64,000 nucleotides of DNA from Andrena cerasifolii (GCF_050908995.1 NC_135118.1:13711501-13775500); one strand, 5' to 3'. Counted from the stretch's first letter, positions 34,402-45,555 are shown. The notes: a model not told the origin generated them from the letters alone. Translations and numbers: made by a program.

Positions 34402-35421
34402 CACAGTGGGGAAATTTCGCGATTTTATGGCCAGAACCACAAAAATAAATTTCTAAACTCGACAAAATAAATGCAAATGTCGATGGAAGAAATAATATTA
34501 GTATCAAATGCCACCAATTTTACTATTAAATGTTTTAATACAAAACTCGTAATAGACTCGCGAATGTTTATGTTCATGTGAGTTTAGACCGATCGCAAAG
34601 AATTAATCCAGATTTTCAAGTTGCTTCAAACACTTATATTGTGTTATCCAAAGATCTGAAAATAATTTCAAGGCATGGATTCAATTCCTGGTGGTGCGTA
34701 AGATATCTTTTTGTCCTCAAAATAATTATGTCTCGGTTTTTAATACGTAATTTATACAATTTTTAAAGTAGTGTTTTAGAAGAAAGCTTTTCATATAAGA
34801 ATCAATTTTCAGTACATAAAATAGTTATCAATCCCATAATATGCTGCAATGATTTTCATTCCTATTTTACGTTGGACTATTTTGATTCTATAAATGCAGT
34901 TATTAATTGCTAACAGTTGCTAATCTTGTAATTATATGCATTTTTTTAAACACGATCCAGTGTGTCTTCTCTAACATACGACATAACTGTGACCGAGACT
35001 GGTTTACGTGTTATACATTACAAATCTTTTTATTCCTTTTTAAACGATTTTATTCAGCTTCGATCCTCTGTTTGATTGTTTGTATTATGTATGTTTGTTT
35101 GTCGTCACAAGCGATAACCCTTCTGCTATGCCCTGCTGTACTGTAGCAGAGACATGCTCTAACCAAAAAGAAGTGTATAAATGTAAATAATAAAAAAATC
35201 TTTATCGTTCGTAATTTTTGTAAGTACTGTCTTTCGGATAATTTAGTTTCTCACATGTTAGATCGTAAAAGTGCCGAATTTTATATATTAAAAATTAGTT
35301 TCCAGGTTTTCACCACGAAAATGGATATAGTTCTTCGATTGACATTTCTATTAAATTTGTGAAATTAGAAAATTTCATTTCTGTAGTTTTGGCCATAAAA
35401 TCGCAAAATTTCCCTACTGTG
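34402..35421. mobile_element. Transib-like non-autonomous element
   Basis: GGACG at 34397-34401 is repeated at 35422-35426, a GC-rich 5-bp duplication as Transib elements make. The ends are CACAGTGGGGAAATTTCGCG and the complement CACAGTAGGGAAATTTTGCG; inverted similarity continues through ATTTTATGGCCA and further for about 95 bp. Transib termini start with a CACWRTG-type heptamer, the same motif as the RAG recombination signal CACAGTG. The 1,020-bp interior is AT-rich, and its frames (62 and 79 codons) show no transposase features. The assignment rests on the heptamer and TSD length. Confidence 0.78.
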
Positions 35422-35548
35422 GGACGGTGGAATATTGCAACATGTGTGTATGTACGCCTAAGATAGAAAATCTGCCACCTAGCTGACTCAAACTTCCACA
35501 GATTCTGAATTATTCTAGTCCAGCACGCTGTAGTAATGTGGCGAAGTA

Positions 35549-36095
35549 AAAGGTGGCGCAAAAGTCATCGTCCGATTTTCTTATTCTACAACTTTGATTT
35601 TAAACGAAACAACGCGACGTCTATTGTGGTACAATTTATTGAGACTTATAAATTTTATGACATCAAGCTCCAAAGATAATATTCGACAATCGACCGCCAT
35701 TCGAATTGATGCGAATTGGGATTCTTTTTATTGCGTTCTCCATGATATTGTGAAGAATTCCTGGGGTTAGATTTTTGATTTCGTGTTGAATATTGTTCTC
35801 TAATTGCTGTAAACTCTGTGGGTTATTCGCGTAAACCAGTGTCTTCAAACAGACCCAAAGAAAGAACTCTTTAAACGTTCGTTTAAATTTAAGTTGCGTT
35901 AAGCCACCGACGAATTTTCACGTAAAAGTATCACCCCAATTTTTCCGCGTTCCTGAAGGGTATACTTATTCATCTTAATGGACAATAAATTCCCTGAGCC
36001 TCTTCTATCGAAATGTCAAAACATCACTGACGCATACTAGAAATTAAAAAAATTAAGATCTATTAACATCGGACGATGACTTTTGCGCCACCTGT
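35549..36095 (-). mobile_element. Tc1/mariner relic with both terminal repeats
   Basis: TA at 35547-35548 and 36096-36097 flanks 28-bp ends: AAAGGTGGCGCAAAAGTCAT... on the left and ACAGGTGGCGCAAAAGTCAT... on the complement of the right, with one mismatch. At 547 bp the element is about 40% of a usual 1.3-kb mariner, so it is an internally deleted copy. It keeps the transposase C-terminus described in the next entry. Confidence 0.9.
35663..35935 (-). pseudogene. Tc1/mariner transposase C-terminal remnant
   Basis: On the minus strand the frame reads KEFFLWVCLKTLVYANNPQS, then QQLENNIQHEIKNLTP, and ends with NSNGGRLSNIIF. This matches the end of Tc1/mariner transposases, where DFFLWGYLKxxVY is followed by a helical tail and a closing NGGHLxxIIF. 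The third catalytic Asp that should precede FFLW reads as Glu, and everything upstream, including the other catalytic residues, has been deleted. The continuous frame with an ATG runs 35663-35848; homology extends at least to about 35875. The fragment cannot encode an active enzyme. Confidence 0.85.
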
Positions 36096-36097
36096 TA

Positions 36098-36190
36098 TGA
36101 AGCGAACTCCAAGCTTGATTTATTTTCAAGGAAAACACTCGGAGACCCTCGAACAACACTTCCGATCCTCCTAGAAAATATCACTGCGAA
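36098..36190 (+). repeat. Dispersed repeat, matches 58587-58680
   Basis: GCGAACTCCAAGCTTGATTTATTTTCAAGG ... GAAAATATCACTGCG aligns base for base with GCGAGCTCCCAGCTTCGTTTATTTTC ... AAAATATCAATGTA at 58587-58680, about 70% by eye. The mariner at 35549-36095 sits directly at its left edge and probably interrupts the same repeat. Confidence 0.55.
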
Positions 36191-36194
36191 AGCT

Positions 36195-38313
36195 TGCGTT
36201 AATTAATTCGAGGTCCTATAAAAGAGAAAACTGTGACCTGGATTTTCTCCAAAAGTTTACAGTAGTGTACCCTATGCGTCCACTACTTTATTGCACACGG
36301 TACGCACCCCCTATAAACAAAATTTGAGTGAACTCGGTTTCCTCGCACGCTCCCCTCGTTAAGAGCCTAGGCTCTGAGCGCGTTAACATCTACGACTTCT
36401 AATAGCCCGCGTTAAAGAGTAAAGCGACCGACCGCCCACTATAACTATCCCCCAAACTAAATGCGTCTGTTTTCTTTTAATGTAGACTCGGCCGGCTGCA
36501 CGGCGGAGGAGAAGAAGACACACGGACCGGCGTCGGAATAATATATTCACGTGATATCGTGTAACACTGTTTTCCTTCTCGTAAGGGGCTCCCTAAAATG
36601 AGCGTAGACCTCCCGCAGCTGCTGGCCCTGCGTTATACGCTACCACTCACGAGATACTTTCCTCTCTTTCCCTCCCCGTTATTTACCCTCCACGGCTGCC
36701 TCGCCCTCCCTCCCGCGCACCTGCCTCTTATTCCCCTTTCCGCTCATTTCTCTCTTCGTATCGGCCCGTGTTTCGCGTTTATTTATCCTCCTCGAAGCCT
36801 TTTGCCCCTTCTTTTTTACCCTCCCCCTCTCGCTTTTAAAACGCGATTCCATCCCGTCCCACGGCTTCCTTTCCTCCGGCCGGCTCCCCGCGGATGATCC
36901 CCCGCTCAGCCCCGCCGTTAGAAAAGGACCGGTAAAACGATTTCCCACCGAGCAGTCCGCGCGGTTCTGGTTATTTTAAGCAATTGTTAAGTGCCGTCCC
37001 AGCCGCGACGAAGACACGTTTACACGGACGACGTCTCAACACCCGTGATTCACTGACGGTTTACACACGGCTACCGGCCGGGTCGCACGGACAGATCCTC
37101 CCTTCGCCGTTCGCCTCGCTATCTGCGCCGGTTTGTCTCCTCTTTGTCGTTTATCGCGCGTTTTGGCAGGTCTCCCCCGTCTGGTCGAAACCACTTCGCG
37201 GCCGATAAATCAGCGGGCGCAATTAGGTGTGCCCACCCGAAATCCATGTGAAAGCTGCTCCCTGTCGGCCTCCACCCGACCCACGTTCCCCTGTTTTTTT
37301 TTTCCCCGCGGAAAGTCTACGATAGCGACGCGTGACAGGGGCACTCCTCGGGATTTCCAGGCGTTTGTAGCTCTTCCGAATGGTCGTTAGCGCGGATTCG
37401 GGGATATTTATCGGCACTAGGTGCACCCCCGGGGCTTACGTCCACCGATCTGAGCGTTACTCGTTCATTGGTCGATCCAGCAGGTTTGGATTCTTCTCGG
37501 CCGGCCGACAGTTTCAGCGGAATAATTGCAACTTGATACTCGATCTATGAAGTTTCTTAATTAACAGCTTGGACGCTGCTGGCTTCGTGGGATTTAATTA
37601 AAAAGTATCATTTATGAACTCCCAGGTCCATGGTAATGTAACGATGTAAAATAATACGTTCGGGAAGTTGAGGTATGAAGTGGGCTGAAGTTGGAATTTT
37701 ATATATTTAATGGCGCAGTAGAATTTTATATATTTAATTGAGAGGAACTTTTTTTCTAGGTAGAAATAGTAAACAGATTAGTCGTGCACAAGTGAGAAGA
37801 GTATGTATGTATCGGTGTTTATAAAAATAGCGTTAGTTAAAAGACACAAAAAATAGAGATTTCTCTTAATTTATGTTACAATGATTTATATTTCAATATT
37901 ATGAAAGAATTGTTGCAAAATAGCCGCCAGATAAGCAATGACATGATAGGACTCGCGACCAGTTTCACGTTCGTTTCGATAACGGTGTAAGTCATCTGCT
38001 CTCTGTAAGTAATTTGTGGGAAAGGTAATATTTACATATTTTTGTGTTATGTATGAACCTTAGATGTGGAACAAGAAAAGAAAATACGAAAGAAAACGCA
38101 AAAAAATAGATACTTAATTATGCTGAAAATGTGAGAAAAGTTTCATTACCAAAAATGATAAAGTTGTTAGTGGAAGTGTATTTATTTGAAAATATAAATT
38201 GCTTTTACTGTTTTGTGAAGATGGAAAAACTACGTTTGAGCACTTTTGGAATCTGGGGGACATTCCAAGGTTTAAAAAACACATTTTCGTTGAAGTTACT
38301 CATAAAATTTTAC
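36195..38313. other. CpG-rich at 36.5-37.5 kb, no identified gene
   Basis: A plus-strand frame with a true ATG (36598-36897, 99 codons) is dominated by pyrimidine-rich sequence (Pro, Leu, Phe) and resembles no protein. The block could be a promoter or first exon. From 37600 on it is AT-rich without features. Confidence 0.4.
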
Positions 38314-38470
38314 AATGTTAGATAATAATAATAATAATAATGATAATAATAATAATTCGTCTTTATTTATCACAAAATTTACATTGGGTTAATTAAGTGT
38401 AGGAACGGGCGAGATCCAACATTCCTGCTGTTTTGCAACCCAACCCCGACACATTATCTAACAGACATAA
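38314..38470 (-). mobile_element. Possible LINE 3' end with (ATT)n tail
   Basis: On the minus strand the sequence ends TTTTGTGATAAATAAAGACGAATT followed by about ten ATT/ATC triplets (38322-38357). This resembles the AATAAAGAATT(ATT)n end at 39120-39754. The stretch is also bounded by TGTTAGATAAT and its complement ATTATCTAACA, so a small inverted-repeat element is an alternative. No reverse transcriptase sequence is visible. Confidence 0.45.
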
Positions 38471-39119
38471 AGCCAGAGAGTCAACAGAAGAGTGTAAGTT
38501 TGACATTAGAAGAGCCTACACCTATGTATATGTAGTGAAACATGTTCTTCAATAATGGAAGAAAATTTTTTAATACGCCCAAACGCAACAGTCCAAATAT
38601 CTCGAAATAAACAATACACGACTTACACCACTTTAATAAACACTGGGACGTATATGAAAATTCCATTCCGAACGTGACGTTCCAATTAAATGTATCTATC
38701 TGACATGGAACGCGGCGCGTGTGAATTTAAACTTTTCACTCGGTCGCGGGATATTTAAACGAATAACCGAGGCGTCTCTTCTTTCCTTAAAGCGATGACT
38801 TAATGTATTCCGCTATGCACCATTTGCGTAACTCGATAAAAACTTGAGGGTTTAATAGAAAGAAAAAAAAACGGTCCCGCTGATAATCGGAATGAACTGA
38901 CGCTGACGCTGCTCGTCGCCATAAACTTCCCTGCCCGTTAGAAATTTAGTTATGAAAGTTTTTCAGACAGAGCCGCCGAGATACGGAAATGCAGGAAAGT
39001 CGCGAAGCGCCTTTTAAAACTGTACCGGTTCGTAAGGACTTGGTGGCGCATAAAACCGTCCACATTAAAACCAAAGCGACCTCTTAAAGTTTAAACAATC
39101 GCAACGAAGGCTTCATACG
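38471..39119. other. Non-coding, no gene seen
   Basis: No feature that I can support. Confidence 0.5.
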
Positions 39120-39754
39120 AAGGCTCAATATGAAGCAGAGGTACATGTTACATCTCTGCTGTCTCATGTACAAATTGATGTCCACTGGTGTACCACCGTA
39201 TCTGCGTGAAATTACTCGTCACAAATCGCGAGCGTCGAGCAGATGAATACATCTCTACCCGACATGAATTTTCACCTTTCCGTTCCTTTCTGTCACTCCA
39301 CTAAATTTTGCGGCTCCTTTTCCTACTGTTCCGCCTTTTACTTTAACTCCCTACCGTATGAAATTCGCTCTGCAACCTCTTTCGCATCCTTCAAGCATGC
39401 AGTGACACAATTTTTTGCTAATTAGCATTAACAATTAATTATTAACTTTTACTTTGGTCATTTTCCAACTACACGCATATGATGTTAGTTCTTACTTTTG
39501 ATTATGTTATTTGGCCGTATACATTTACTTTTCGTGTACTCTATTGCGTTAGTTTTAGTTTTAAGTAGCTTTAAATGGTAAAGTTAATAACAGCTGATAG
39601 CTGCACCTCGCCGTTTGCACTCCTCTAGTGTTATATGTGCTATTCACATCTAACTATTTTTTTTTCTTTTTCCTCTTTCTCTTTCTCGCTTTTTTTATAT
39701 GTTTTCTATTGTAAAGTCTACTGTGCAATAAAGAATTATTATTATTATTATTAA
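39120..39754 (+). mobile_element. LINE 3' end: RT C-terminus, 3' UTR and (ATT)n tail
   Basis: Two overlapping frames, shifted by one base at 39242, encode the end of a non-LTR retrotransposon polyprotein. The first contains YMLHLCCLMYKLMSTGVPPY LREI, matching the LxLLYKxxxGxxPxYL segment downstream of the RT domain. The second contains AFYFNSLPYEIRSATSFASF followed by KHAVTQFF, matching the closing WNSLPxxIRxAxSxxxFKxxL block of Jockey/CR1-type elements. A stop at 39422 is followed by a 300-bp T-rich 3' UTR ending AATAAAGAATT and (ATT)n at 39729-39754. It is a 5'-truncated, frameshifted, dead copy. The clade is inferred from memory. Confidence 0.82.
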
Positions 39755-40481
39755 TGTCATTACAAAAATTTCGCACACGAGTTTTCATTGCTAATCAAAA
39801 TTGCTTTGTTACTTATTGCTGTTAAAAGTTTGATCTAAAATCACCTAAAACATCTTTGAATGGTCAAGATTGAGAAACAAATTAAGGGGAATAGTTGTTT
39901 GGTGTGCATCGCGTGACAAGGGATTGATTTTACTTCGAGTCGGTACATACTGTTTGATAAAATTTCGTACAAGTTTAAGAGCAAAAATCGTTACGAACAG
40001 CGAGTAACTTTTCGCCAGCGGTTCTCGGGCTGTTTAATTTACACACTTCCACGGTCGGATGCTTCTATAAAGCGGAGTAACTTTTAATTACTCGCCGGGA
40101 AGCGTATTGACCGAGCGAAACCAGCTTCCATCAGATCCCGTTAAAATACGTCGGACGATTCGCGAATTGGGACACGCGACTGAACGAACGCGATACGATT
40201 CTGTGTATCCCCCGCGTGCTACGGCACACTCTCGCAAACTGTAAAGAACGAACAATAGTTTTATCGTCTGGGAGTGAATCAAAGGGTGCGTCAATTGCTG
40301 ATAACGGACGTATCATTTTTTAACCGCAATACGTCGCGCTCGATAGCAGAGAGACCACTATTTCCCGTACCTATATCGGGATGTACTCGATTCGGAGAGT
40401 TTGGCGATAGCAGCATCTAATGATTTCCAAACAGTTGAGTATCGGATTAAGACACACATGAATGGTGGAGTTGTTCAGTGC
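39755..40481. other. Non-coding, no gene seen
   Basis: Short frames only. Nothing I can support. Confidence 0.5.
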
Positions 40482-41209
40482 TTAAGGGGGTATACCCGTT
40501 TGAACCCTCGGAAAATGTATACATTTTGTGGATTTTTTTACAAGTCAACGGTTTGATGCAGATTTCCCGTTTTTTAACTATGTTTACATAGTATTATGAA
40601 CTACTTATAAAAAAAGTTTCAGTTAAAAAACTATTGTTTTTCGGCAGTTACGGATACATGTCCGAAAGTCTCTCGATTTTAGACGGCTAAACGGTGGCCC
40701 TAAAAACTCGCGCTACGTTCAACCAATTCACTTCCAATTTTGCATGCAGAATCATAATAAGATTCCGCATCGTCCAACGAAGGCTTTTTTTATTTCGATT
40801 CCCCGTTTATTATTTATAAAGGAAAAAGGTGGATTTTTCTCTTAGAAAAATTTAACTTTACCTTTGATCTCTCACCATTTCTTTATTTTTCAAAATTTTC
40901 AAAATCGCCTTCGTTGGACGATGTGGAATCTTATTATGATTTTGCATGCAAAATTTGAAGTAAATTGGTTGAACGTAGCGCGAGTTTTTAGGGCCACCGT
41001 TTAGCCGTCTAAAATCGAGAGACTTTCGGACATGTATCCGTAACTGCCGAAAAACAATAGTTTTTTAACTGAAACTTTTTTTATAAGTAGTTCATAATAC
41101 TATGTAAACATAGTTAAAAAACGGGAAATCTGCATCAAACCGTTGACTTGTAAAAAAATCCACAAAATGTATACATTTTCCGAGGGTTCAAACGGGTATA
41201 CCCCCTTAA
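40482..41209. mobile_element. TTAAGGGG palindromic element, group D, near-perfect
   Basis: TTAA at 40482-40485 and 41206-41209 encloses 720 bp. The arms 40486-40785 and 40907-41205 are complementary with only about four mismatches in 300 positions by eye, all near the inner ends. The spacer is about 120 bp. The ends read GGGGGTATACCCGTTTGAAC. The flanks CAGTGC and GCACAGTG suggest the target TTAA was itself in a small palindrome. It has no coding capacity. The arm identity implies recent insertion or continuing homogenisation. Confidence 0.88.
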
Positions 41210-42910
41210 GCACAGTGTCATTGCATAGTTATGCCAAGCCGGGAAATGTGATAGAAGGTGCACGTTGAAGACTTTCACCAAAAAGTCGTGAAATTCTATC
41301 AATTTCTGATTAAACTATCAGTAATAAAATTTATGAAGAACTGAAATCGTCGTTCCATAAACGATCATATTGACCTTCGGCGACTTCGAATATTTGAAAT
41401 GCTGAAATACTTTGAATATTTATTTATTTTAAAAGAAATGCGAATGATAAAGCGGGCCATCTATCATTAATACAAACTTCTATGATACCTCCAGAATTAC
41501 ATATATACCCGAGCTTGCGTAATCCCCTCGAGCAGCTTCGTAGTTGCCGCTAGAGCGCGACGTGCGAAAACTTATGGAGCACAAAGGGGTAACCTCGAAT
41601 TAATAACGAAAAAGGCGATTAAAGCTGTACAACTGTTAAGTTCCCCGAGACTTTCCACGGCCGGCAGGAAACTCGGGGCGAAGAGCCAACTTCGAGGACG
41701 CGTAAATTCCGCATAAAAATTTCAGCGGCAACTTTCATTCCCCCGTTACCCTTTCCTCGAAGCCGCGACACGATGCTCCATTATCGTTAATCCGCGTGAA
41801 CGCGCGTCGAACCAGCTACGCGCGTACACTTTCGCCGCGACTTATCCCGCTTAAATGAAAACACGGGAAATGCGAGATTTATCGCCGCGGCACGGCCGTC
41901 GCGTTACTTACTTTAGCTGGCCGCCGACGACGACGGTGGTCAGTAGCCGATAGCGACCGGCTCCTCTGGTATCTTCGCGCGTGACGAAGTGGAAAGTGCA
42001 AGAAATCATCACGTCGAGTGGTAAATATATACGCGAGAGGAAGACGGCGCTCTGCGGTATTGTTAGTCGACCAGCCGGCGCAGCCCCTTTCGCCCCGAAA
42101 TTGCAGAAAAGTGCTCCGTTGTACCGGGTCTCTCTTTGTATATTAGACCTGAAAGGCGACGAAGCGTTTTCCGTCGCCTTTTATCCCCACCCAGGGCTTG
42201 ATCACTCTTTTTTCCGCCCACCCCCTACCCTCCCCGACAGCTTCAACGGAGCGCGGGATTACTCGCGGCTGATTGTGCCGTTCGCCGCGACGAAAACGCC
42301 CGCACGATTAAACCTAACGATCCGCTATTCCAGCCAAGAATAATACCCGGGCTCGTGCATCTTGCCGCGAAAAGTTACGGCAAGCGGAAACTAACGAGGG
42401 CCCACCTTCGCATCCACTTTATTCGCGGGAAGGAGAGATTATTTCGCACGTTCTACCATCCGCCACCCAGCCGGCATCCTCATCGAGCCAACCCCCTTTG
42501 GCGAGCCGTCGCGACACCCTCGACTCGCTGGTATCTCGGATACCGAGGCCTTGTGTGTCTTCGCTGCTTTTTACCGGGCTCGCGTGAACGAATTTTATAT
42601 CAGATCGGCCTGCAACGGCTCGCTGCGATGAGCTAGACGCGTGCAAACGTGAAAGCGTTATCGCGCGGCCTAGGCGCCTTGTGTTCGCGATCCTGTGTCT
42701 GGGTAATTTTCACATCAGCTCTGAATGGAAGATAGATCTTCGGGGTAGTGTGTCAATCTGGCCACCGCGGGTTTGTTAACAGGGTTGTTATCGAGGCTAG
42801 GACTTGCTTTATTTCTGGATGGTTCTAGGGATGCTTTCTTTCGATTGTTACGCGGCGTAATCAGAGTTTGATGATCTTTATGTAATACAATGTGATGTAG
42901 GTACTGTGGT
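41210..42910. other. CpG-rich block at 41.6-42.7 kb
   Basis: A CpG-rich island-like block with overlapping frames on both strands (largest 120 codons, 41981-42343, plus strand). Apart from the weak minus-strand exon candidate at 41912-42012, nothing is recognisable. Confidence 0.4.
41912..42012 (-). CDS. Weak candidate coding exon before a GTAAGT donor
   Basis: A minus-strand frame is open from about 42180 down to a consensus donor, GTAAGT at 41911-41906. From an in-frame ATG at 42012 it reads MISCTFHFVTREDTRGAGRY followed by RLLTTVVVGGQLK. It lies in CpG-rich DNA as a first exon might. There is no homologue I can name, no second exon is in view, and GTAAGT is expected by chance about thirty times over both strands of the window. 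I list it so it can be tested against transcripts. Confidence 0.22.
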
Positions 42911-43605
42911 AGTGGGCCGTTCTTAAATTACGTAAGGGTAACTTTGGCGACTTCATAACACCTCCCACCCCCAGTACAAGAATTTGTAAGATTTTATATT
43001 CCAATCCCTTCCTCCCTTCCCTACGCAATGTTTCTTACATTGCATTTTTGCAGTTCTTAAAATTCTTTTAAAGCTTCGCCTATATAATGCATTCAACTCG
43101 GTTTCGTGTGTGCGACGAAATATCATTTTTAAGGTAGGCTCTCACTACGCCTCGACGTAACTTCGTTTCGCTCTCACTTCTAGGCTCGCGTCGCCTCGGT
43201 TTTTCCGTACCTGAAGTTATCTGAGCTTCCCTCGGCTCACGTGTTTGGTCAGTTGCTCAGAGAACATCTTCCTGTGCAGTCGCCAATTCGGTAGGCTCAC
43301 ACTGCGCCTCGCCTCTCTTCCTCAAAATATTTTCGAGGAAGAATCCGCAGCTCGGAGTCGCGGCGAGGCGAGGCGTGCCGCAGGGTGAGTCAAATTGTCA
43401 AACTACGTAAGAAAAGTATACGAAGAATAAAATGAGCCGAGGCAAGACGAAGCGAGTGAGAGCCTACCTGGCTATTCATATTGAAAATCAGGTGGAAAAA
43501 ATATTACGTAAGACGCTATCTGACTCCCTCTCCCTCTTTGTAAGACGTAAGAAATTCGCGACTCCCTCCCTAAAAAAGCCTTACGTAATTTAAGGACGAT
43601 CCCTA
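42911..43605. mobile_element. Inverted-repeat element with nested GC-rich MITE
   Basis: AGTGGGCCGTTCTTAAATTA CGTAAGG at the left and the complement of the right end, AGGGATCGTCCTTAAATTAC GTAAGG, are imperfect inverted termini. They are of the widespread arthropod GGGCCGTCC(A/T)TAAATTACGT type. Both subterminal regions hold CTCCCTCCC/ACGTAAGA words. Between them lies a foldback of CGCCTCG words at 43132-43469. I could not define a target duplication or superfamily. Confidence 0.6.
43132..43469. mobile_element. GC-rich foldback MITE, copy 2
   Basis: Both ends carry AGGTAGGCTCTCAC (left at 43132, complement ending at 43469). The right 180 bp (43290-43469) is the reverse complement of the copy at 31702-31886. 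The left 150 bp holds an additional CTCACTACGCCTCGACG end, so two partial copies may have merged. It is nested inside 42911-43605. Confidence 0.62.
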
Positions 43606-45165
43606 GCTTGTGAATTGTAAATATATACTGTAGAGCTTTTTGCATCCGAACTAATAGGGAGATATAAGTGTTGGAATGAAGGAATTTTCGGATAATAGAT
43701 CAACCACTGTTCTGATACTAAACTTCATTTAGTCAAATCGAGAATCAAGAAAATTGGCAGTTTGTTTAAATATTTATGGATCTCACATAGTTTCTAAATC
43801 ACATCAATTATGTCTCTAAAACTCTAAACTAAATCGTTACGATCAGAATTAGTTTCGTTCGAACAGAAGAATGTAGACAAGAAATATACATTTGCAAAAA
43901 AGTCTACTGTACTTTTCTTAGTGTAGGTATTGTATAATATAGATATAGTTACACAAGTGCGTTGATAGATACTAAAATGTGTACCTATGTATCATGACGA
44001 TGAAAACAATTTGGACCGTGGAGGGCTAATTACACGAATTTTTCGATTGCTGCACTTCTTTTCGAATATTTTAAATGTCAAGCGTGGGAGAATCGACTGC
44101 ATTTTCCCGCGGCATAGAAGCAGCGTTAATACACGCACCTACCGCGTTTGGTCCGCCTAATAGCAGGTAATTAGAGGCCTCGCAATTAATTGCAAGTTAA
44201 ATATTTTACGTCCCCCATAGCAGTCGTGCTACACTGCACATGTTTTCTACGTAATGCGACTTGAATTGCAAATTCACGGAGCAGATCTCCTCCTTTACTG
44301 GCACAGTTGATTGGCTTTTAACTTGAATCAAACTCAGCTTTACGCTAAATATTTATGGCTTAACGGAGGGAGATTAAAATATCGAACTTAGTTCATATAA
44401 AGAAATTAACACGAGAAACTATAGGGGTAGTTCGAGGATAAATGCTTTGATTCAAATTGGAAAGAACGATGAAAACCATCCACAGATGAAAGGACGACGA
44501 ACCTGGAAACTTAGTACTCGTTTCCTTGTTTTTCACAAAACTCTTCGATTATTCTAACCATGCTATTTTACAGATTATGATTCATACATTATACATACAT
44601 ATACATCGCTGCGAAGTCTAGTACAGGATGTTTAATTTTATTTGAGCATCGACGCGCGCGAGACAATACATCACCCCTCTCCCCCATAGTACATTTTCCG
44701 GCAATAAAAGTGAATTAATGTTTAAACATTAATTTCCATCGATCTAACTAATGCACTCTGACAGGGAATCTGGTGATCCGCTCTGGCGCACATCAATCCG
44801 CGGAAAATCGATGCAGAACACGCAATACGTCGAATTTCGTGTCACCCGGGGGTATTAGTAACACGAACGTCTGCTAATAGCTACTCAGTCATCATACGGG
44901 ACGTATGCTCGCTAATTAATAAGCTGTTTGATTGGCTAATTAGTTGGCCACAGCTTTCGGCGTATCGTATCAAACGGTCACCTATTAAAATCGTCCGTGC
45001 CGACGAAGTTTTGAAAATTTCCACCCCCGACAACATCATTTTGCCAGATTACATTTTGATAGTTGATTACAATCTAATTTCCCCTAGAGCGACCGTAACG
45101 GATTTAATTTAAATATTCAAATAATTTAAACTGGACTACAAGCTTAAATAGAAAAGAAATCCAGA
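43606..45165. other. Non-coding, no gene seen
   Basis: AT-rich to mixed sequence with no supportable features. Confidence 0.5.
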
Positions 45166-45167
45166 TA

Positions 45168-45553
45168 AGGTGAATGTCCCAATTTCTGCTCATGTCCCCA
45201 TTTCTGATCGTTTCGTATTTTTCTTATTATTATATGCGTTACGTTTGTACTATAGTTGCAACGAAATTATTCTAAACTATTTAAACATTTACGCGAGTGT
45301 TGCACGAGCTTGGGGCAATACAACCAACGCTATTTTTTAGCAAAAATACGGACATTTAGGGGATTATACATTTAATTACAAATTACTAATAGTTAACAAT
45401 CTTGAAATATCTTTCTTAAATAGTTTTTGAATTGGTTGATTTATTATTAAAGAATTAATCAATCACTCTGCAAGTTTCGATCGCAAACAAATTTCTTACA
45501 CCTTCCTTACGACGAGTTATCTCTTAAATGAGCAGAAATTGGGACATTCACCT
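45168..45553. mobile_element. MITE with 26-bp inverted ends and TA duplication
   Basis: TA at 45166-45167 and 45554-45555 flanks AGGTGAATGTCCCAATTTCT(GCTCAT) and its exact complement at the right. The element is 386 bp and AT-rich, with no protein. A near repeat of the end, CTCATGTCCCCATTTCTGATC, follows the left terminus directly. The TA duplication points to the Tc1/mariner group. Confidence 0.85.
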
Positions 45554-45555
45554 TA

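Noticed and set aside
36598..36897. 99-codon frame with an ATG in CpG-rich DNA
   Set aside because: Composition is pyrimidine-tract driven (Pro/Leu/Phe) and the complementary strand is equally open; no homology.
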